64,000 nt of DNA from Rhodococcus pyridinivorans (GTDB taxonomy: Bacteria > Actinomycetota > Actinomycetes > Mycobacteriales > Mycobacteriaceae), in assembly GCF_900105195.1 (NCBI RefSeq), contig NZ_FNRX01000002.1:930001-994000 (forward strand), read 5' to 3'. The position numbers and the translations under genes were made by a program. Position 1 is the first letter of the stretch. Every line of letters starts with the position of its first letter. Shown here piece by piece: positions 1 to 8,245 of this stretch. The notes under the pieces were generated by a model. It was not told the DNA's origin and searched no databases. It saw nothing but the letters and a program-made list of their open reading frames with translations.

Positions 1-125
1 GGAACATCGAGACGGCGTGGACGCGCACACCGTAGGTGGCCAGGGCGAGAGCGGCTGTGCCGCCGGCGGGACCGAGTCCGACGATGATGACGTCGGTGTC
101 GTACGTGGGGTCGTGGTCGTTCATG
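1..125 (-). CDS. FAD-dependent monooxygenase, N-terminal fragment (runs off window)
   Basis: Only the first 41 codons are in the window, read from an ATG at 123-125. The residues contain a dinucleotide-binding beta-alpha-beta motif, DVIIVGLGPAGG, typical of the FAD-binding 3 family of aromatic hydroxylases (MhpA/PheA-like). The MFS gene stop lies 9 bases upstream, so the two are probably one minus-strand transcription unit. Such enzymes hydroxylate phenolic rings with NAD(P)H and O2. The substrate cannot be inferred from this fragment, and other FAD-dependent oxidoreductases share the motif. Confidence 0.7.
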
Positions 126-134
126 GTGGTCACT

Positions 135-1541
135 TCACTTGTCCAAGGTCTGCAGGGACTGTGCGGCGTCGGTGGTGGGCGGAGTCGAAAAGGATGCGGT
201 GGCAGTTGCATTCGGTGTCGAGGTGCGCTTGTCGGCAACCAGTTGGCGTGTCGCGCCCTTGCGTCCCCAGCCGCCGGGCAGCAGGATCACCGAGACCACC
301 GAGATGGCCGAGACGATCAGTAGGTAAAGCACGATCGAGTTGCTGGTGTTGGTGGAGGCGTACAGGGCGGTCGCAATGGTCGGGGCGAACGCCGAGCCCG
401 CGACCTGGGAGAGCGTGTAGCCGATCGAGACGCCGCTGTAGCGCACATCCGCATCGAAGATCATGGTGAACAGCGATCCGGTTACTCCGGCGGCGGGGGC
501 CATAGAGATGCCGAAGACCAGTACCTGCGCGGTCATGAAAAGCCAGGGGTTTCCGGTGTTGATCAGTGCGAAGGCCGGGCCGATCGCCACCCCCATGGTG
601 ACGGCGCCGAGCAGGTACATGGTCTTGCGGCCGAAGGTGTCCGACAAGGCGCCGAAGACGGGATAGAGGAGGACGGCGACGAGGCCGGCGACGAACACGC
701 TGGCCAGGGCGAAGGTGCGGCTGATTCCGGCGACGGTGGTGCCGTAGGAGACGAGATACGCCATGCAGATGTAGGCGAACACTCCCTGGGACAGGTAGGT
801 GCCGGCAATGAGGAAGATTTCTTTCCAGTGCTTGCGGAATGCGACGGCGATCGGCATCCGCACTACAGCACTGTTGGCTTTGATCTCGGCGAAGTCGGGG
901 CTTTCGGTCAGGGACAGGCGGATGAACAGGCCGATTACGATCAGGACCGCGCTGAACAGGAACGGTAGCCGCCAGCCCCAACTGAGGAACTGCTCGTCCG
1001 GGAGTTGAGAAGCGGCGAAGAACGCCAGGGTCGCAATGCTCGTCCCGGCGGGAGCACCCATCTGTGAGAAGGAGCCGAAGAATCCTTTCTTCGCGGTGGG
1101 GGCATGCTCGACGGCCATCAAGGTGGCGCCACCCCATTCACCGCCTACGGCGAAGCCTTGAACCAGGCGCAGCAAGGTGAGCAGGATCGGAGCGGCGATG
1201 CCGATCTGGGCGTAACCGGGTAGCAGTCCCATCAGTACTGTGGTGGCACCCATACCGACGAGAGAGATGACGAGCATCTGTTTGCGGCCGACCCGGTCAC
1301 CGAAGTGGCCGAAGACGATGCCTCCGAGGGGTCGGGCGAGGAATCCGACGCCGAAAGTAGCGAAGGACAACAGGATTCCGATAGCAGGTGAAGCATCGGG
1401 GAAGAACAAGGTGGGGAAGACCAGTGCGGCCGCAGTGCCGTAGATGAAGAAGTCGTAGTACTCGACGGTGGTCCCTACGAAGCTGGCCAGGGCGACCCGC
1501 ATCGGGGAGGTCTTCGTTGCGGAAGTCGGCGCGGTGGTCAC
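135..1541 (-). CDS. MFS transporter, metabolite:H+ symporter (MHS) type
   Basis: A 468-residue integral membrane protein with about 12 hydrophobic segments. The first helix begins near residue 15, and the loop 2-3 signature GHFGDRVGRK lies at 78-87. The EYYDFFIYG segment near residue 27 and the VQGFAVGGEWGG segment are characteristic of the MHS family (ShiA/ProP/KgtP-like), which imports organic acids with protons. The GTG start at 1539-1541 is preceded by a GGGGGAA ribosome site; a longer frame upstream lacks membrane character. The gene lies directly before a flavin monooxygenase start, which suggests uptake of the aromatic acid that enzyme attacks. A palindrome about 150 bases upstream resembles one beside the GntR gene. 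Substrate unknown. Confidence 0.85.
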   Translation of the reverse strand: MTTAPTSATKTSPMRVALASFVGTTVEYYDFFIYGTAAALVFPTLFFPDASPAIGILLSFATFGVGFLARPLGGIVFGHFGDRVGRKQMLVISLVGMGATTVLMGLLPGYAQIGIAAPILLTLLRLVQGFAVGGEWGGATLMAVEHAPTAKKGFFGSFSQMGAPAGTSIATLAFFAASQLPDEQFLSWGWRLPFLFSAVLIVIGLFIRLSLTESPDFAEIKANSAVVRMPIAVAFRKHWKEIFLIAGTYLSQGVFAYICMAYLVSYGTTVAGISRTFALASVFVAGLVAVLLYPVFGALSDTFGRKTMYLLGAVTMGVAIGPAFALINTGNPWLFMTAQVLVFGISMAPAAGVTGSLFTMIFDADVRYSGVSIGYTLSQVAGSAFAPTIATALYASTNTSNSIVLYLLIVSAISVVSVILLPGGWGRKGATRQLVADKRTSTPNATATASFSTPPTTDAAQSLQTLDK

Positions 1542-1682
1542 GGTGTGGTTCCCCCGCTGCGAGTGTCGGAGCAGGCTGGCACTGCGAACAATGCTGGGTG
1601 CGAGGCGGTCGTCATGGCCGCGCCTTTCGTCTGAGATTCGTCGGGATGTCGAAGAGGGCCGCCGCAGAAAGGGGCCGAGCAA

Positions 1683-1703
1683 CTGGAATGCTAGACGTCT
1701 AGC
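1683..1703. promoter_or_regulatory. Candidate GntR operator upstream of the MFS gene
   Basis: A perfect 14-bp palindrome, GCTAGACGTCTAGC, at 1690-1703 is overlapped by CTGGAATGCTAG at 1683-1694. The same 12-mer occurs, reverse-complemented, in the palindrome at 2719-2738 in front of the GntR and LLM genes. Sharing between two promoters beside a FadR/GntR-type gene suggests one regulator binds both. This is inference from sequence repetition only. Confidence 0.45.
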
Positions 1704-1876
1704 TGCGAAGCTACTCCAGCGCGAATGGTGACGCAAGTCTCTGTCGGAGGAGGCTGGATCGCACTGTGGCGATCATTGTGATGCGGCGCTGCCTGAAGAT
1801 ACAGCGCCGCAGGCGGGGCGGAAGCCTGTAGGCCTGCCCGGTCGTGCAGAATCCGTTATAGGGAGCGGGCTCACCA

Positions 1877-2617
1877 TCAGCGCGATGGCTGAGCACTCGA
1901 TTCGTCGCGAATGACCGCAATCGTGCCGACGATATGGCGCTCCATCGCCTCACGCGCCGCAGCGGCATCGCGATTTCGGATCGCCTCGGCGATCTCGTGA
2001 TGGTCGTGCTGGCGGTCGGGTAACGCACTCGCGAGCGGGTTGGTGATGCCGGCGGTGTTGATCAGGAAATCCGACAGATCCCACATCCGCTGACTGGTCT
2101 CCTCCATGATCCGTGAATGCGCCATCGCATGGATGGCGGCATGGAATTCCCTGTTGTGAACTCGGTATCCGTGGGCGCGGACCTCGGGGTCGTCGGAGGC
2201 GATCAAGGCATCGACGCGTGCAGAGATCAGATCCAGCTCCCGCACCTGCGCCTCGGTTCGCCGCGTGGCCGCCACCGCAGCAATGGCTCCTTCGAAACCA
2301 CCGAACAGGGTGAAGAAGTCCTCGACCTCACGCGGGGTGTAGGAAACGACCTCGCACCCGACCTGGGGGACGATGTAGACCAGTTTGTCGCTCGAGAGGC
2401 GACGCAGGGCATCCATGACCGGCTGTTTGCTCACCCCGAATTCCTGCCGAATCGACTCGACGACGATCTTCTCGCCAGCTGTATAGCGGCCTTCGAGCAA
2501 TCGGGTCTTCAAGATGTCGTAGAGCGCGGAGGACAGACGTGCCCCGGAGGTGCGGACGTGCGCAAGGAGGGCGGCAGCCTCGGTGCTAGCCGTCGGGCCG
2601 GGATCGGTCGAGGTCAT
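1877..2617 (-). CDS. GntR family transcriptional regulator, FCD (FadR) subfamily
   Basis: A 246-residue protein with an N-terminal winged helix-turn-helix (ESIRQEFGVSKQPVMDALRRL, about residues 53-73) and a C-terminal all-helical FCD domain. That domain has metal/ligand-type histidines in NREFHAAIHAMAHS and DHHEIAEAI. I chose the ATG at 2615-2617 because GGAAAG lies about 9 bases upstream; an upstream ATG at 2701 would add 28 unstructured residues. The regulator sits between the MFS gene it probably controls and a divergent LLM gene. FCD regulators are usually released from DNA by a carboxylic acid effector. The effector is unknown here. Confidence 0.85.
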   Translation of the reverse strand: MTSTDPGPTASTEAAALLAHVRTSGARLSSALYDILKTRLLEGRYTAGEKIVVESIRQEFGVSKQPVMDALRRLSSDKLVYIVPQVGCEVVSYTPREVEDFFTLFGGFEGAIAAVAATRRTEAQVRELDLISARVDALIASDDPEVRAHGYRVHNREFHAAIHAMAHSRIMEETSQRMWDLSDFLINTAGITNPLASALPDRQHDHHEIAEAIRNRDAAAAREAMERHIVGTIAVIRDESSAQPSR

Positions 2618-2718
2618 CGGCTCAGGCTTTCCGTCGGTTATCGGGTGGTGCTGGGAGCTGAAGGCAGCGACTTGCATTCTAGTACTTGTGGTGTGAGTCA
2701 CTGTGAGCTACGTTCATC

Positions 2719-2738
2719 TGGAACGCTAGCATTCCAGT
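2719..2738. promoter_or_regulatory. Candidate GntR operator in the GntR/LLM intergenic region
   Basis: A 20-bp inverted repeat, CTGGAACGCTAGCATTCCAG, with one mismatched pair, lies about 100 bases upstream of the GntR start and 145 bases upstream of the LLM start. Read on the minus strand it carries CTGGAATGCTAG, identical to 12 bases at 1683-1694. A weaker half-copy (GCATTCTAG) occurs at 2674-2682. Position and repetition fit an autoregulated divergent promoter. Confidence 0.5.
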
Positions 2739-2882
2739 TCGCGATCAGTGGGCAGCATCCCCGATTGCGGAATCCCCTCCGGAGGCATGCACACCCGTAG
2801 TGAGGCCGTCGGACACATCCCCGCTACGACGGGTAGGACGAGCCAAGTGCACACCCCTGGGCCCCGTGCAAGGAGAAAACTT

Positions 2883-3956
2883 ATGGAATTCTGTATCGGC
2901 ACCTGCGCCAAGATCGACCAGGTCGCGATGGTGAAGCAGGCCGAGGACCTCGGGGTCACTCACTTCGGTGTCGGCGAAGGCCCGTTGCTGTTCTCCGATC
3001 CGTACCAGTTCCTCGCCCTGGCTTCGCAGCAGACCACCGGCATCCACCTGGGCACCATGGTCACCAATCCATTGACCCGCATCGCCCCCGTCACCGCGAA
3101 CTCCATGGCCACTCTCAATGCCCTGGCGCCAGGCCGAACCTTCCTCGGTATCGGTACCGCCAACAACGCGCTGCGTTCCATGGGTAACCGCACCGCGAAG
3201 ATCTCCGAACTGTCCCACGCCATCGAGGTCTCCCGTGAACTGATGGCAGGCCACCGGGTCAACCACACCTGGCTCGGACAGTCCCGGGAAGTGGAGTTCC
3301 TCGACAAAGAAAGTGGCTTCTACAACGTCACCGACCACATCCCGATCTGGGTTGCTGCCGGCGGGCCCCGCGGTCTTGCCGAAGCAGCCAAATACGCCGA
3401 CGCCGTCGTCTACTGCCTCGGACCGAACATCGACATGATCCAGATGATTCGTAGGCTCCTGGACAAAGCCGTCGCCGATGCAGGACGAGCCCCAGGCTCT
3501 GTCAAGCTCGTCTCGTTGTCCTGGTTCTACCAACTCGGCAACGGAGAAACCTGGGAAGACGGCGTCACCAACGGCTTCGGATCCGGACCGATCAGCTCAT
3601 GCATCACCAACGCCGGACTGATGGACCAACACCGCGACGAACTCGGCGACTCGATCGTCGACGCCTCACTCACCGCCGCCCAGCAATACCTCGGCGACCC
3701 GAAATCCGCGGACCAACCGCACTATCTCGACGTCTGGGCGAAGTACCTGCGCGGCCTCGACCCCCGGCACCGTCCGATCATCACCAAGGAACTCGTCGAC
3801 TACTGGTGCCTGTACGGCTCTCCTGCCGAGCTACGAGAAAAAACAGCCCTGATGCGCGAAGCCGGCGTCGACATCCTTCAAGTCTTCCTGTCCAACCCAC
3901 GCACAGCCGCCCGCGACATCGACAACATCGGGCATTCGATCCTCGCCCACGTCTGA
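2883..3956 (+). CDS. LLM class flavin-dependent oxidoreductase
   Basis: A 357-residue luciferase-like monooxygenase-fold protein. The N-terminal strand (MEFCIGTCAKIDQVAMVKQA), the segment VTNPLTRIAPVTANSMATLN and the LGIGTANNALRSMGN phosphate-binding region fit the F420- or FMN-dependent LLM superfamily. The ATG at 2883 has an AAGGAG site 7 bases upstream and is preferred over the in-frame upstream start at 2748. It is followed after 29 bases by the hydrolase-fold gene, so both are probably co-transcribed and divergent from the GntR gene. An LLM oxygenase next to an isochorismatase-fold protein recalls the RutA/RutB arrangement in pyrimidine ring opening, but this protein is not specific enough to name a substrate. 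Confidence 0.8.
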   Translation: MEFCIGTCAKIDQVAMVKQAEDLGVTHFGVGEGPLLFSDPYQFLALASQQTTGIHLGTMVTNPLTRIAPVTANSMATLNALAPGRTFLGIGTANNALRSMGNRTAKISELSHAIEVSRELMAGHRVNHTWLGQSREVEFLDKESGFYNVTDHIPIWVAAGGPRGLAEAAKYADAVVYCLGPNIDMIQMIRRLLDKAVADAGRAPGSVKLVSLSWFYQLGNGETWEDGVTNGFGSGPISSCITNAGLMDQHRDELGDSIVDASLTAAQQYLGDPKSADQPHYLDVWAKYLRGLDPRHRPIITKELVDYWCLYGSPAELREKTALMREAGVDILQVFLSNPRTAARDIDNIGHSILAHV

Positions 3957-3985
3957 TCCTTCCCCGTTCTGCCCAGGAGATACTG

Positions 3986-4606
3986 ATGGAACTCGACCCG
4001 CGTACCACTGCGCTCGTGGCTGTCCACTGTCAAGGCGACGTCGTCGAAGCTACCGGCGCCTTCGCCGACTTCTTCTACCAGCAGGTGACCGAGCGCAAGG
4101 TCATCGACCGCATAGCCACGCTCATCACCGCCGCCCGTACCGCCCACACCACGATCGTCTACACCCGGGTCGCATGGAAGCCGGACTTGTCCGATCTCGA
4201 CGCCAACTCGCCCCTACTCGGCATCGTCGCCCAATCCGGTTGCCTCAAGGAAGGCAGCGAACTCGCCGAGATCATCGAACCCCTCACGCCGCATGATGAG
4301 GACACCGTGCTCACTCACCAGCGCATCGGAGCCTTCGCCCGTACCGACCTCGATACCATCCTACGCAGCAAAGGCATCACCACCCTCCTCTTCGCAGGTG
4401 TGGCCACAAACGCCTCCGTCGAGGGAACAGCCAGGGTCGCAGGCGATCTCGGATACCGAGTGGTGATCGTCGAGGATGCATGCTCTGCGGCCACTCTCGC
4501 AGCGCATCAAGCCAGCATCGACTCCCTCGCGCTACTGGCCGAGATCAGCACCGTCGACGAAGTCCGCGCTGCTTTGGCTACGACGATCACCGGCACCCCG
4601 GTTTGA
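3986..4606 (+). CDS. Isochorismatase-like cysteine hydrolase-fold protein with altered triad
   Basis: A 206-residue isochorismatase-superfamily protein. The fold is clear from ALVAVHCQGD (residues 9-18), THQRIGAFARTDLD (110-123) and LLFAGVATNASVEGTAR (134-150). In active members these three positions hold Asp, Lys and Cys. By this alignment they are His14, His111 and Ser144, so the classic Asp-Lys-Cys chemistry is not available. The ATG at 3986 is preceded by AGGAG. The gene is probably cotranslated with the LLM gene upstream. It may be a divergent hydrolase, use serine chemistry, or be non-catalytic. The IS256 element begins 67 bases downstream. Confidence 0.75.
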   Translation: MELDPRTTALVAVHCQGDVVEATGAFADFFYQQVTERKVIDRIATLITAARTAHTTIVYTRVAWKPDLSDLDANSPLLGIVAQSGCLKEGSELAEIIEPLTPHDEDTVLTHQRIGAFARTDLDTILRSKGITTLLFAGVATNASVEGTARVAGDLGYRVVIVEDACSAATLAAHQASIDSLALLAEISTVDEVRAALATTITGTPV

Positions 4607-4673
4607 CCGCCGACACCAGTTCTCGGGCACAGCGCGTCGATGCCTATCCGCCCTCACATTGCTGATCTCAGAC

Positions 4674-6042
4674 GGGACTGTAAGAACAACGGTGTAACTC
4701 TGAAAGGAGATGCACCACCATGACCGATGTGATTGATCGTGAGGACGAATCGAACTCGGCACCTGTGGGTGTCAGCGATGCCCGGCTGCAGGAACTGGTG
4801 GATCAGGCGCGGGCCGAAGGCCTCCAGCTCACCGGCGAGGGCGGGTTGCTGGCGAAGTTGACCAAGCTGGTGGTGGAGTCCGCCCTCGAGGGCGAGATGG
4901 ACGACCACCTCGGCTACGGCAAGAATGACCCGGCCGGCAGGGGCAGCGGCAACTCCCGCAACGGCAGACGCGCCAAGACCGTGCTGACCGAGGCCGGCCC
5001 GGTCGAGCGCGACGTACCCCGGGACCGGGAGTCCTCGTTCGAGCCGAAGATCGTGGCCAAGCGGCAGCGGCGGCTGACCGGGGTGCAGGACATGGTGATC
5101 TCGCTGTCGGCCAAGGGACTGACCACCGGTGAGATCTCTGCGCACCTGGCCGAGGTCTACGGCGCCGAGGTGTCCAAGCAGACGATCTCGACGATCACCG
5201 AACGGGTGATGGACGGCATGGCCGAGTGGCAGAACCGGCCGCTGGACCCGGTGTATCCGGTGCTGTTCATCGACTGCATCCACGTCAAGATCCGCGACGG
5301 CAACGTGGCCAACCGGCCGATCTACGTCGTGATGGGGGTGACTGTGGACGGCACCCGCGACATCCTCGGATTATGGGCCGGCGAGCACGGCGACGGGGAG
5401 GGGGCGAAGTATTGGCTTCGGGTGTTGTCGGAGCTGAAGAATCGTGGTGTGCAGGATGTGCTGATCGTCGTGTGCGACGGTCTGAAGCATCTGCCCGACT
5501 CGATCGGGCAGGTGTGGCCGCAGACCATCGTGCAAACCTGCGTGGTCCACCTCCTCCGCAATACCTACGCCTACGCCTCCCACAAGGACTGGGCCGAGAT
5601 CGCCAAGGACCTCAAACCGGTGTACACCGCGCCGTCGGAGCAGGCCGCGCTGGACCGGTTCGCCGAGTTCAGCGACAAATGGGAGAAACGCTATCCCGCG
5701 ATCATCCGGCTCTGGACCAACACCTGGGCCGAGTTCGTGCCGTTCCTGCAGTTCGACAACGCCATCAGACAGGTCATCTACACGACCAACGCCATCGAAA
5801 GTGTCAACGCCCGAATCCGCAGGGCCGTCAAGGCCCGCGGTCATTTCCCGACCGAGGCCGCGGCCCTGAAATGCGTGTACCTGGCCATCATGAGCCTCGA
5901 TCCCAAAGGCACCGCCCGCCAACGCTGGTCCAACCGCTGGAAGGCAGCACTGAACGCCTTCGAGATCACCTTCGACGGACGCCTGTCCGCTGGACGAAAG
6001 TAGCTACAGTTCAACCAGTTACACCGTTAACTTGACAGACCC
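4674..6042 (+). mobile_element. IS256-family insertion sequence, apparently complete
   Basis: A 1369-bp element with one intact transposase and imperfect 26-bp terminal inverted repeats at 4674-4699 and 6017-6042. Both repeats end in GGG(A/T)CTGT and share the inner block AACGGTGTAACT. No 8-bp target duplication is visible (tctcagac on the left, ccatcagt on the right). The two flanks may therefore have been brought together by recombination or deletion rather than by simple insertion. Confidence 0.85.
4720..6003 (+). CDS. IS256 (mutator) family transposase
   Basis: A 427-residue DDE transposase. The catalytic residues appear to be Asp185 (FIDCIHVK), Asp253 (VVCDGLKH) and Glu360 (TTNAIESVN), with the family hallmark RQVIYTTNAIES. 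The ATG at 4720 follows an AAAGGAG site. The frame is undamaged and the inverted repeats are present, so the element may still be active. It separates the left catabolic genes from the minus-strand stress operon, whose last gene ends only 28 bases from the right end of the element. Confidence 0.93.
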   Translation: MTDVIDREDESNSAPVGVSDARLQELVDQARAEGLQLTGEGGLLAKLTKLVVESALEGEMDDHLGYGKNDPAGRGSGNSRNGRRAKTVLTEAGPVERDVPRDRESSFEPKIVAKRQRRLTGVQDMVISLSAKGLTTGEISAHLAEVYGAEVSKQTISTITERVMDGMAEWQNRPLDPVYPVLFIDCIHVKIRDGNVANRPIYVVMGVTVDGTRDILGLWAGEHGDGEGAKYWLRVLSELKNRGVQDVLIVVCDGLKHLPDSIGQVWPQTIVQTCVVHLLRNTYAYASHKDWAEIAKDLKPVYTAPSEQAALDRFAEFSDKWEKRYPAIIRLWTNTWAEFVPFLQFDNAIRQVIYTTNAIESVNARIRRAVKARGHFPTEAAALKCVYLAIMSLDPKGTARQRWSNRWKAALNAFEITFDGRLSAGRK

Positions 6043-6069
6043 CCATCAGTGCCCGGTCGCTGGCTGGGT

Positions 6070-6519
6070 TCAGAGGAGTTGATGGAAGATGTCGAGGGTG
6101 ACGTTCCACTCGGCGGTCCCGGGGTTTTTGCGGTCCGGCTGGATAGTGACGAAAGTGCGCGCCAGCGCCACGCTCAAGCCGCCGGCAATCAGCGGTAGCC
6201 GCTGCTCGGTCTCCTCGGAGAGGGCTACGTCCAAGGGCGGTCGGGCCGCCAGTTGGTCGAGCAGAGGTTGAAGTTCGATCTCCTCGTCCAGCTTCTCGAA
6301 TCGGTCGATGCTCTCCTGCAGCCCCTTGGTGATCGGCAGGTCCCACGGTTCGATCACGTCCCGCAGGTTTGCCTTTGCCGAGGCCTTGCCGATGAGGATC
6401 ACGTCGTAGATCTTGTCGTCGATGAAATCCGTATAGCGCTTGAGGTCGTTCCGGTCGACGTGCAGTCCAGCCGCTACCCGGAAGAACCGCTGGAATTTCA
6501 CGGTGCCCATCACTGGCAT
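6070..6519 (-). CDS. DUF1931 family histone-fold protein
   Basis: A 149-residue protein beginning MPVMGTVKFQRFFRVAAG, with the family block NLRDVIEPWDLPITKGLQESI in the middle. It matches my knowledge of DUF1931, a bacterial and archaeal family whose solved members (from Aquifex and Thermus) fold like a single-chain histone dimer. DNA binding by this member is unproven. The start at 6517-6519 has AGGAG 8 bases upstream; an upstream ATG at 6576 would overlap the preceding gene. It is the last gene of the stress operon, 4 bases after the TrxR-like gene, and it ends next to the IS256 element with no terminator visible. Confidence 0.8.
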   Translation of the reverse strand: MPVMGTVKFQRFFRVAAGLHVDRNDLKRYTDFIDDKIYDVILIGKASAKANLRDVIEPWDLPITKGLQESIDRFEKLDEEIELQPLLDQLAARPPLDVALSEETEQRLPLIAGGLSVALARTFVTIQPDRKNPGTAEWNVTLDIFHQLL

Positions 6520-6523
6520 GTCG

Positions 6524-8245
6524 TCAGCTCCTCTCGAAGTATTCATGGATTTGGCGAACCGCCATCGCTCCTTCACCGACAGCGGATGCGACCCGTTTCA
6601 CCGAGCCGCTGCGGACGTCACCCGCCGCGAACAGACCGGGCCGGCTGGTTTCGAGCGTCCTCGACAACCCGGCGCCGATCCGCCGGTCGCCGTCCCCTCG
6701 GGCGCGGACCGCGTCCAGGCCCGTGAGTACGAAGCCGTGGTCGTCGAGTGCGATCGCGTCGGCCAGCCACCCGGTATGCGGCATCGCCCCGATGAAGACG
6801 AACAGGGCGTGCACCCCGATCGTGTCCTGTTCCCCCGTGCGATTGTCCTCGACCACAATTTCTTCGAGGTACTTCTCACCGTGGACCGTACGAACCTCGG
6901 TATTCCGGTGCACGGTGACGCGCGGATGGCGCTCGATCTGGTCGACCAGGTATCGGGACATACTTTTTCCGAGGTCGTCGCCGCGGATGAGCAGGTGAAC
7001 GTGGGAGACATGGTCGGCGAGGAAGACGGTGGCCTGTCCGGCGGAGTTTCCGCCGCCGACGATAGCCACCGGGTCGGTGCCGCACATCCGCGCTTCCTGA
7101 TGGGTTGCGGCGTAATACACGCTCGTCCCCTCCAGTGCCTCGATTCCCGGAACCGTCAACTTGCGATATCGCGCCCCGGTGGCGAGCACGAGGGCCCGGC
7201 CGCGGATCTCGCCGCCGTCCGCCAGTTGGAGCACATGGTTCCCGGCCTCGGATCCCAAACCGGTCACCTCCGCCGACACGAGAAGGCGGGTACCGAACTT
7301 CCCGGCCTGAATCACGGCCCGCTCGGCCAATTCGGCACCGGAGATCCCCGCCGGAAAGCCCAGGTAGTTCTCGATCCGGGAGGAGGTACTGGCCTGGCCG
7401 CCCGCGGCGATCGACTCCAGTGTCACCGTGTTCAACCCGTCCGAGGAGCCGTACACGGACGCGGCCAGACCGGCCGGTCCCGCACCCACCACGACGAGGT
7501 CGCACACGTCCTGGGCCGCGTCCGGGACCGGGACCGGAAGCCCGACGATGCGGGCTAGTTCCGCATTCGTCGGATTGCGCAGCACCTTCTCGCCGTGCCA
7601 GATCACGACGGGAGTATCCTCTGGGGCGACACCCAGGCTGCGCAGCAGCTGCTCCGCCCGTTCGTCCCGCTCCAGATCGATCCACCGGTGGGGCAATCGG
7701 TTGCGCATCGCGAACTCCCGAAGCCGCAACGTATCCGGGGAATAGCAGGAGCCGATGATCCGGAACCCCGAACCGAGCCCGATCAGCAGGTGCCGGCGCA
7801 CCAGGTAGGCCCGCAGGATCAGATCGCTGAGCACAAGATCGTGGGCCACCAGCGCGCGCACCCGCTCGGCCGGGACGACGAGCACCTCGCCGTCCTCGAT
7901 CACCTCGGCGGTGAAGAACGCCACCTGGCCATCCAGCAGTCCGAGCTCGCCCAGGAAGCGGCCCGGGCCGTGCACGCGCAGTATCCGGCGTTCGCCGTCC
8001 ACGGCGCCCTCGTCGATGACCGCGACCTTGCCGGAGAGGATGACGAAGAAGTCGTTGCTGGGCGCGCCCTCTCGGATCAGCACCTCGCCGGTGTGAACCG
8101 ATCGACGCGTGCCGCCGACCTCGAGCGTCGCGACCTGGTCGTCCGTCAGCCGTGGGAAAGCACCTTCCTCGTCCGGAGTCTCGTCGTCGACCGGCGGACT
8201 GTCGGGGACGGGTGCGGCGTCCTCAGACGAAGTTCTGGTCGACAT
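6524..8245 (-). CDS. Cyclic-nucleotide-binding domain / thioredoxin reductase-like flavoprotein without CxxC
   Basis: A 573-residue fusion. Residues about 32-150 form a cNMP-binding beta-roll (FFVILSGKVAVIDEG; GRFLGELGLLDGQ), 160-236 resemble a glutaredoxin-like domain, and 248-573 are a thioredoxin reductase-type FAD/NADPH module. That module has GAGPAGL at 254-260, VGGGNSAG at 396-403 and a C-terminal FAD motif GLFAAGDVR. The redox CATC motif expected before the NADPH site is replaced by AATH (379-382), so ordinary thioredoxin reduction is unlikely. Its start overlaps the UBP zinc-finger gene by 23 bases, which indicates translational coupling. It may be a diaphorase-like or regulatory flavoprotein; the electron acceptor is unknown. 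Confidence 0.85.
   Translation of the reverse strand: MSTRTSSEDAAPVPDSPPVDDETPDEEGAFPRLTDDQVATLEVGGTRRSVHTGEVLIREGAPSNDFFVILSGKVAVIDEGAVDGERRILRVHGPGRFLGELGLLDGQVAFFTAEVIEDGEVLVVPAERVRALVAHDLVLSDLILRAYLVRRHLLIGLGSGFRIIGSCYSPDTLRLREFAMRNRLPHRWIDLERDERAEQLLRSLGVAPEDTPVVIWHGEKVLRNPTNAELARIVGLPVPVPDAAQDVCDLVVVGAGPAGLAASVYGSSDGLNTVTLESIAAGGQASTSSRIENYLGFPAGISGAELAERAVIQAGKFGTRLLVSAEVTGLGSEAGNHVLQLADGGEIRGRALVLATGARYRKLTVPGIEALEGTSVYYAATHQEARMCGTDPVAIVGGGNSAGQATVFLADHVSHVHLLIRGDDLGKSMSRYLVDQIERHPRVTVHRNTEVRTVHGEKYLEEIVVEDNRTGEQDTIGVHALFVFIGAMPHTGWLADAIALDDHGFVLTGLDAVRARGDGDRRIGAGLSRTLETSRPGLFAAGDVRSGSVKRVASAVGEGAMAVRQIHEYFERS

Noticed and set aside
4666..6050. An 8-bp target duplication around the IS256 element
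   Set aside because: The flanks tctcagac and ccatcagt do not match, even allowing one-base shifts.
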